Below are positions 59,165 to 64,000 of a DNA stretch of 64,000 nt, piece after piece. The notes under the pieces are model-generated. The model saw only the letters and a list, made by a program, of their open reading frames with translations, was not told where the DNA came from and did no database searches. The stretch spans positions 4,402,001 to 4,466,000 of the forward strand of contig CBDDIR010000003.1 in NCBI GenBank assembly GCA_965229115.1. The letters run 5' to 3'. Within the stretch, counting starts at the first letter, position 1, and each line of letters begins with the position of its first letter. The position numbers and the translations under genes are program-made. The stretch comes from UBA7672 sp965229115. GTDB lineage: Bacteria; Pseudomonadota; Alphaproteobacteria; Caulobacterales; Hyphomonadaceae.

Positions 59165-59746
59165 CGTTCCTGGGCGTTTGTTACTCAGGTCAGATGTAAC
59201 ACTCGGGGTCGGAAAGAACACAAATTTGGAGCGTTAATCCCACCTGATGACGCATTGATATCAATAATGTTTTTGCGTTCTGTGGGGCGTGGCGTGGCGT
59301 GTCGTGGCTTTTTTTGTCGCCGTTGCCACTTCGAGCCGAAAGAGTCTTGGAAACTCTTCGCCTTCGGCGCGGATACGAGTGATGAGAACCTGCGCTCACT
59401 CAAAGTGGATTTCAGGCTGGTCAGACACTCAATTTCCAGAGTTGCTCGCAGTCAGAATTTTGCGAGGTATCGGAGTCGATGCGTGAACGACCGCACGCCA
59501 TTTAGCTCGTCCCAGCAAGAACGACGGGCATCTAGCCACAAAACACAACAACATGGGTTGCCGTAGAGGAACTGACACCGCGCAGGCTATTGTCCCTCCG
59601 CGGGCGAGTTCGTGGGTGACTTGAATGCTCGTGCAACGTGGTCAAGTATTCGGAGCACGAACGCGGGCTTAATGCCGAGTTAATCATAGCGGCTGATCGT
59701 GCAGGAGTCAGAAGTTCATCGGTTCTGACACGTTGGGGAGACGTCG
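59165..59746. other. Gene-free stretch between integrase and cargo operon
   Basis: This 582-bp stretch has no credible gene: all open frames are short, lack ribosome sites and have poor composition. It should hold the integrase promoter (left) and the cargo operon promoter (right). A run of GTGGC units, GTGGGGCGTGGCGTGGCGTG, lies at about 59282-59301, followed by T7. An inverted repeat AGAGT/ACTCT lies near 59340-59356. Confidence 0.5.
59707..59729. promoter_or_regulatory. Inverted repeat before the cargo operon
   Basis: GTCAGAA-N9-TTCTGAC is a perfect 7-bp-arm inverted repeat ending 18 bases before the first cargo gene. It is a candidate operator, possibly for the HTH_39-like protein encoded by the second gene. 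Confidence 0.45.
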
Positions 59747-60100
59747 ATGCGCAAGCCCGCCCTTGTTAGGGCGATCTTCGCTGAACTCAGGAGCAGTCTC
59801 GGGCCGGAGGTGTCGGCAGGGGACGCGCTGCGCCTTGCTCACGTCATTTTGAGGGCTTATCTCGAAGAAGCTAACTCGATTCCTGATTTTGGACGGCCCG
59901 GCGAAAGCAGGGCCTTCTGTACGTTGCCAGTGGACGTTGCGATGAGCGATGGTGGCTGGCGTGTACTAGATTTCGAAATTTCACGGCGTGCTACCGTGGA
60001 CGAGCTCGATATCGGGGGATTGCGGCGGCTTCGACCTTTCATCGAGAAGTATCTAGGCGAGACATGGCAGCATCAGAATTCTCCTCCGGCTCAGCTTTAG
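59747..60100 (+). CDS. Hypothetical protein, first gene of the cargo operon
   Basis: This 117-residue soluble protein starts at 59747, with GGGGAG about 8 bases upstream. The N-terminus has a helical segment (PALVRAIFAELRSSLGPEVS, then ALRLAHVILRAYLEEANSI) and the middle a beta part (VDVAMSDGGWRVLDFEISRR). I do not recognise it. It overlaps the next gene by 37 bases, so all three genes to 62198 form one operon. A role as specificity or immunity partner of the nuclease-helicase is possible but unproven. Confidence 0.6.
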   Translation: MRKPALVRAIFAELRSSLGPEVSAGDALRLAHVILRAYLEEANSIPDFGRPGESRAFCTLPVDVAMSDGGWRVLDFEISRRATVDELDIGGLRRLRPFIEKYLGETWQHQNSPPAQL

Positions 60101-60345
60101 CCGCCAAAGAACACATGGTGTCGGGCAAACCACTGACACGGCTCGAAGCTATCGTGCTGTTTGGCGTCTCGAATTTGCCAGAGCTAGTTTATGAGCTTCG
60201 CCATCAACTCAAATACATCGTGAAGAGTCGGAAGGTTAGTTATGCTGCGGCGATGGTTCGCGTGAATCAACACGCTACGTTGATTCCGCCACCCAACTTG
60301 CCGATCCGAGAAATTCAGTTGACGGAGTATTGGGTAAGCAAATGA
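60064..60345 (+). CDS. Small winged-helix protein (HTH_39-like)
   Basis: The 93-residue protein contains KPLTRLEAIVLFGVSNLPEL and VYELRHQLKYIVKSRKVSYA, which fits the HTH_39-type winged helix often found in phage and island proteins. A C-terminal LPIREIQLTEYWVSK strand follows. It could bind the operator upstream or recruit the downstream enzyme to DNA. The start overlaps the previous gene; an ATG at 60115 is an alternative. Its stop overlaps the next start as ATGA. Confidence 0.6.
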   Translation: MAASEFSSGSALAAKEHMVSGKPLTRLEAIVLFGVSNLPELVYELRHQLKYIVKSRKVSYAAAMVRVNQHATLIPPPNLPIREIQLTEYWVSK

Positions 60346-62198
60346 GGCGCTCGTTCTCGAAGCGTCAGCGTTTGATTCTGGCTTTGATATCGGGAGGGCG
60401 GTGCCGTGATTGCGACAAACGCCTCTCGCCTGACTACCACGCCGATCATGTTCGACCATTCTCGCGATCAGGCGCGACGACGCTCGTGAACGGCCAAGCG
60501 CTGTGTCCAGCGTGCAATTTCAAGAAGGGGGCTAAGATGCTGACACTCAGGCCGTGGCAACAGGCTGCTTTGGATAAGGCGGCGAAGTGGCTGATAGACA
60601 AAGGTGAGGACAAGCATTTCCTTATCAATGCTGCCCCCGGAGCCGGCAAAACAATCGCCGCGTGTGTCATTGCGCAAAGACTCTTTGACGGCGGATACAT
60701 TGACCGCGTGGTCGTCATCGCGCCGCGATCTGAGGTGGTGAAGCAGTGGGCGCGTGACTTCAAGTTTGTCACGAACAAGTTCATGGCAAAAGTCACGAGC
60801 GAGGATGCTTCCTCATTTGACACGGATCTGTGCGCGACGTGGGCGGCCGTACAAGGACTACAAGACGGCTTCCAGGCGCTCTGCAGGGAAGAGCGGGTGT
60901 TGGTGATCTGCGATGAACACCATCACGCTGCGGTTCAGGCAGCTTGGGGTAACAGCGCAGACGCAGCGTTCAGCGATGCACGCTACGTCCTTGTTCTGAC
61001 AGGCACACCGATTAGATCCGACGGTAAGAAATCAATCTGGGTGGCGTATGACGACGCCGGCGAGATCAACCATCCTGAAGAGGGTACCTACTCACTGAGC
61101 TACGGAGAGGCTGTCGATCTCCTTTATTGCCGCCCGACAACGTTTCACCGTCACGAGGGAAAGTTCACCGTCGATCTCGAAGACGGGGAGCAGGTCCACG
61201 TCTCAGGCAAGTCGGCCGCAGACCTTACTCCTACGCTCAAGCGAATCCCTGGGCTTCAACGTGCGCTAGAGTTTTTCAATCTTGCTCGTACTCCCCAGTA
61301 CGAAGCTGACAACAAAACTCCGAAGGTCGATGGATACCAAGGTACAATGCTGGAGTGGGCCAGCGCGAAGCTAGATGACCTTCGTCTAAGGATGCCGAAT
61401 GCGGGCGGTCTCGTCATAGCCCCGACCATCGAAGTCGCGAACTACTTTGTGAAGCTGATCGAGCTCGTTGAAGGCGAGGCCCCGGTCATCGTGCACAGCC
61501 AAATGCAGAATGCTGATCAGAAGATTGAGGCGTTCAGATATACAGAACGCAGATGGTTGGTGTCCGTGGCCATGATTTCTGAAGGCGTGGACATTCCTAG
61601 GCTTCGCGTACTCATCTATCTGCCGAGCGCTCTGACTGAACTGGCATTTAGGCAAGCCATTGGCCGTGTGGTTCGAACGGCCGGCCCAGAAGATGACACA
61701 CGCGCTTATGTTGTAATGCCGTCCTTCCAGATTTTGGAGGACTTCGCGCGACGCGTCGAAGAAGAAATGTCTCAACAAGCTCGCAGCGATGCCGGTCCGC
61801 CAAAGACCAAGCGCTGCCCCAGTTGCGCTACAGAGTGCAAGTTGGGCGACAAATTCTGCGAGACGTGCGGCTTCGAGTTTCCGCAAGCACCTCCTCGGTT
61901 CAAGCCTTGCGGGAAATGCAATGGTCTCAACACGATGGCAGCTAAGACGTGCCAGCATTGCGGTGAGAAGTTCGGGGCAAACTTTGTGCTGTCGCTAGAT
62001 GAAGCGCTACGCTCAGGTGCCATCGTTCGAGGAATGGATATCGACGAAAGCGAAGTAGTTGAAGCCGAGGGCATGGCGGCGGCTGTTCGTAATCTCGTGC
62101 TTACCAGTGGCGATGCCAAGTTGGTGAAAGTCTTGCGACAACTACCAGAGGAAAGCTACGCGCGCTTGAAGCGCCTGATGAGCGGCGAAGAAGAATAG
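60342..62198 (+). CDS. HNH nuclease - RadD-like SF2 helicase - double zinc ribbon fusion
   Basis: I start this 618-residue protein at the ATG overlapping the previous stop. Residues 20-63 are an HNH domain: CRDC, YHADHVRPFSRSG with the metal His, Asn50, and LCPACNFKKG. Residues 67-450 are a superfamily 2 helicase: Q motif LRPWQQAAL, Walker A INAAPGAGKT (Lys103), DEHH at 191-194, LTGTPIRS, and RQAIGRVVRTAG at 437-448. The C-terminus has two zinc ribbons (Cys492/495/506/509 and Cys523/526/537/540). The helicase plus ribbons resemble the repair helicase RadD, which lacks an HNH domain. The fusion suggests a motor that translocates and cuts. It faces a DNA methyltransferase gene. Confidence 0.85.
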   Translation: MRRSFSKRQRLILALISGGRCRDCDKRLSPDYHADHVRPFSRSGATTLVNGQALCPACNFKKGAKMLTLRPWQQAALDKAAKWLIDKGEDKHFLINAAPGAGKTIAACVIAQRLFDGGYIDRVVVIAPRSEVVKQWARDFKFVTNKFMAKVTSEDASSFDTDLCATWAAVQGLQDGFQALCREERVLVICDEHHHAAVQAAWGNSADAAFSDARYVLVLTGTPIRSDGKKSIWVAYDDAGEINHPEEGTYSLSYGEAVDLLYCRPTTFHRHEGKFTVDLEDGEQVHVSGKSAADLTPTLKRIPGLQRALEFFNLARTPQYEADNKTPKVDGYQGTMLEWASAKLDDLRLRMPNAGGLVIAPTIEVANYFVKLIELVEGEAPVIVHSQMQNADQKIEAFRYTERRWLVSVAMISEGVDIPRLRVLIYLPSALTELAFRQAIGRVVRTAGPEDDTRAYVVMPSFQILEDFARRVEEEMSQQARSDAGPPKTKRCPSCATECKLGDKFCETCGFEFPQAPPRFKPCGKCNGLNTMAAKTCQHCGEKFGANFVLSLDEALRSGAIVRGMDIDESEVVEAEGMAAAVRNLVLTSGDAKLVKVLRQLPEESYARLKRLMSGEEE

Positions 62199-62201
62199 GC
62201 G

Positions 62202-63869
62202 TTACCGTCGCCCCGCTGCCGCAATGCGAGCGGTGGGGCGCGAGGGCGCTTTACGTTGAGCGAGACTACCGTTTGCAACGGCACCCACGAGCAATCCGGC
62301 GAGAACGAGCTTGTCGTTTCTGATGAGCTTGGCAGTGCCAACAACTGATTTTGCCGCATTCCCCAGCTCGCGTGCCAGGGCGTCGGCTATCAGTATCTCC
62401 CGATGTTCGCTCTTTTCATTCTCGAGCATCTCACAAACATTCCCTCCAGTTCTCGTAAGTTCGTCGAGAACCGAAAATGGGCGCGTACCACCTGGGCCTC
62501 TGTGACTCCAGACATCTTGCATTCGAGAGATATCAGCGGCGAGAAGGTAGGTACGAAGTTCGGTAAGCTTAGGTCCGATCGCATCGCGCACCTTTTTTGA
62601 AAGCTTGCTCTGAAGATGGTCCGACAGCGATGGCTCAAGCGAGAGAGTGTGGATACTTTTGGAGCTTCCAAAATGGAATCGCACCCGCCACTGAGCGATT
62701 TCCTCTTCGAACTCATTCACGAGTTCAAAGCGCACCCCACTTTTAAGGCGCAACGTTGGAATGGCGAATCTAAATGTCCGATGTTGTGGATACTGCCAGC
62801 CCGGCGCATCGGGCTTTGTGACGGTCGGCCGTGTATCTGGCGCGGAAAATCTGGCGGCCGCTTCACTCGGCTTCACAAGCTGCTCTGGCTTGATGCCTTG
62901 AATTGCTTGAGCGACATAGAATGAAAACAACGGCGGCAGCGCATTCCCTGCCATCTTTTGTTTCTGCGAGTACGTTTCTCCGAAGAATTGGAAGTTGATC
63001 GGAAACCCTTGGAGCGTCGCCCGCTCGCGCACCGTGAGGCGGCGATATCCTGCGCCATTTTGTCGTTTTATGATGATGCTTTCTCGCGACACCCGTGTGC
63101 AGGTAGCCGTCACTGTGCGTGATGAGCGGTCAAGCCGGTCAGGAAACGGCATCGAGTTATAGACCGGATGCAGGGTTTTGTTCGCAGCATTGATTCTCTC
63201 TTCTTCGGAGTTCAATGGGCTCTCTAGCTCATGATCAACCAGCTCGCTCCGATCCAGCTTTATTCCCCAAATTGGATCCACCACCGAGCTCGATCTCAAT
63301 GCATCGACCACATCGCCAAGCGTATGCCGCGGTATCGAAGTTGCGTACTGCTGCAGAAGAGCAAAATCGATATTCCCGGCGATGCAGCGGCGACGTCTTT
63401 GAGGTAAGCCAAACTCCTCAAGATTCACTACGGTTGTCGCGATGCCCAAGTGTCGAAATCTCGCCAGCTTTCCCCTGGGGCCCAGCTCTTTCTCAATGAT
63501 CTTGGCGGCGCGGGGCACATTTTCCATCGCCCACCAACGTGGTTTTAGCCATTCGACAACTTCCAAGAATTTGATGATGTCCTTGAGTCCGTCTGAAAGG
63601 TCACCATTGCCTCCCCGATTGGAAAAAGAAAACTCCGTACACGGAGGACTTCCAATCACAATGTCGATCGATTTTGGGAGGTCTGTGCTATCGAGAGCCC
63701 GCACGTCGGCCTGGCTAACGACATGCCTGTTGTTAGTTCTATTCGTGGTGTTCGCGACGTCCCATCTATCGAACGATTGGACTATTGAGATTCCTGCCAG
63801 CTTCATGCCCAGCGCCCAGCCGCCGACGCCGGAATAGAGGTCGATTGCACGAAGTGTGCGCGTAGCCAT
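62202..63869 (-). CDS. Cytosine-5 DNA methyltransferase with C-terminal extension
   Basis: This 555-residue enzyme methylates cytosine C5 in a specific DNA site. The family motifs are AIDLYSGVGGWALG (I, residues 8-21), IGSPPCTEFS with Cys77 (IV), AMENVPR (VI), GLPQRRRR (VIII), RRLTVRERATLQGFP (IX) and KMAGNALPP (X). The stretch between VIII and IX (about 162-275) is the target recognition domain. The last 225 residues are not part of the standard fold: a beta-rich segment (YPQHRTFRFAIPTLRLKSGV) and then helices and a basic end. I start at 63869, where the motif begins directly; an upstream form is unlikely. It converges on the nuclease-helicase gene with a 3-base gap. Confidence 0.9.
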   Translation of the reverse strand: MATRTLRAIDLYSGVGGWALGMKLAGISIVQSFDRWDVANTTNRTNNRHVVSQADVRALDSTDLPKSIDIVIGSPPCTEFSFSNRGGNGDLSDGLKDIIKFLEVVEWLKPRWWAMENVPRAAKIIEKELGPRGKLARFRHLGIATTVVNLEEFGLPQRRRRCIAGNIDFALLQQYATSIPRHTLGDVVDALRSSSVVDPIWGIKLDRSELVDHELESPLNSEEERINAANKTLHPVYNSMPFPDRLDRSSRTVTATCTRVSRESIIIKRQNGAGYRRLTVRERATLQGFPINFQFFGETYSQKQKMAGNALPPLFSFYVAQAIQGIKPEQLVKPSEAAARFSAPDTRPTVTKPDAPGWQYPQHRTFRFAIPTLRLKSGVRFELVNEFEEEIAQWRVRFHFGSSKSIHTLSLEPSLSDHLQSKLSKKVRDAIGPKLTELRTYLLAADISRMQDVWSHRGPGGTRPFSVLDELTRTGGNVCEMLENEKSEHREILIADALARELGNAAKSVVGTAKLIRNDKLVLAGLLVGAVANGSLAQRKAPSRPTARIAAAGRR

Positions 63870-64000
63870 TGAGACGTGTCCCCCGGAGTGTTTGGAGGTT
63901 GATACTCCGAAAGAGTCTGGCTGGGAAGATCCTATCAAAACTTTGACGGCGTCCAACTTTCTAAATGGGACGTGATGAAAGCCTCAGCGATCGTTCAGTC

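Larger units (their letters stand above)
55039..64000. mobile_element. Genomic island next to tRNA-Val, left part
   Basis: Everything right of the tRNA differs from the rest of the window. It has lower GC, wider gaps, phage- or plasmid-type small DNA-binding proteins, a replication initiator, a tyrosine recombinase, an IS3-family element, and a methyltransferase/nuclease-helicase cargo. No second copy of the tRNA 3' end is visible up to 64000, so the right boundary lies outside the window. Confidence 0.75.

Noticed and set aside
59222..59746. Short open frames between the integrase and the cargo operon
   Set aside because: All are short and overlap one another on both strands without ribosome sites or protein-like patterns.
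55039..64000. Second attachment site (repeat of the tRNA-Val 3' end)
   Set aside because: I read this stretch for a copy of the T arm and acceptor end and found none, so no right boundary is annotated.
1..64000. CRISPR array or replication origin
   Set aside because: No regularly spaced direct repeats and no cluster of DnaA-box-like sites with an AT-rich unwinding region were seen.

Overview
The window is high-GC, tightly packed chromosomal DNA from an alphaproteobacterium. It is most likely from the Hyphomonadaceae/Caulobacterales side of the class, but I cannot fix the genus from sequence alone. The grounds are: S21 (rpsU) beside a COQ9 gene, two TonB-dependent receptors, an HWE/HisKA_2-type histidine kinase, a CpdR-like single-domain response regulator, a ROSE-like leader on an Hsp20 gene, a DUF1194 protein, and a long charged tail on ribosomal protein S16.

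Positions 1-54900 look like core and near-core genome. From left to right they hold: a GMC oxidoreductase; rpsU with COQ9 and a coupled small protein; a first TonB-dependent receptor; a spermidine-synthase-like protein; two distant copies of an unnamed secreted family (7.6 kb and 14.6 kb); the purEK pair; a GGDEF protein; an ArsR/DUF899 module with tandem palindromic operators; a large TonB receptor behind a palindrome-rich control region; a racemase/transglutaminase pair; the ffh - chorismate mutase - rpsP - GNAT - rimM cluster; a GT39/GT2 pair that probably adds a sugar to an envelope lipid; a cytochrome P450; an amidase; fhs; acyl-CoA dehydrogenase; carboxylesterase; a GST with an arginine-rich tail; rhomboid; Hsp20; a lipoprotein methyltransferase; a carboxyltransferase; an SCP2 protein; hydrolases; hisN; an XRE regulator; an N-formylglutamate amidohydrolase; and CpdR. 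Lipid-related functions recur (P450, acyl-CoA dehydrogenase, acyl-CoA carboxyltransferase, SCP2, lysophospholipase-like hydrolase). Two copies of a structured intergenic repeat lie at about 10.9-11.1 and 15.6-15.8 kb.

From 54964 the character changes. A tRNA-Val(GAC) gene is followed by a genomic island that runs off the right end of the window. Its left module has two small helix-turn-helix proteins, an HUH-type rolling-circle initiator and a tyrosine recombinase, with an IS3-family element inserted between the initiator and the recombinase. The IS end now forms the recombinase stop codon. The cargo on the right is two small proteins leading into an HNH nuclease - RadD-like helicase - double zinc ribbon fusion, facing tail to tail a cytosine-5 DNA methyltransferase with a long C-terminal extension. 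Together these look like a restriction/defence module of a layout I do not recognise, and it is the best candidate here for an undescribed system.

Other items worth a second look are an apparent ATA start codon on rpsU, a 620-bp gene-free stretch with a GNRA-capped hairpin, a ROSE-like thermosensor on hsp20, and a possible small RNA ending inside the N-formylglutamate amidohydrolase gene.
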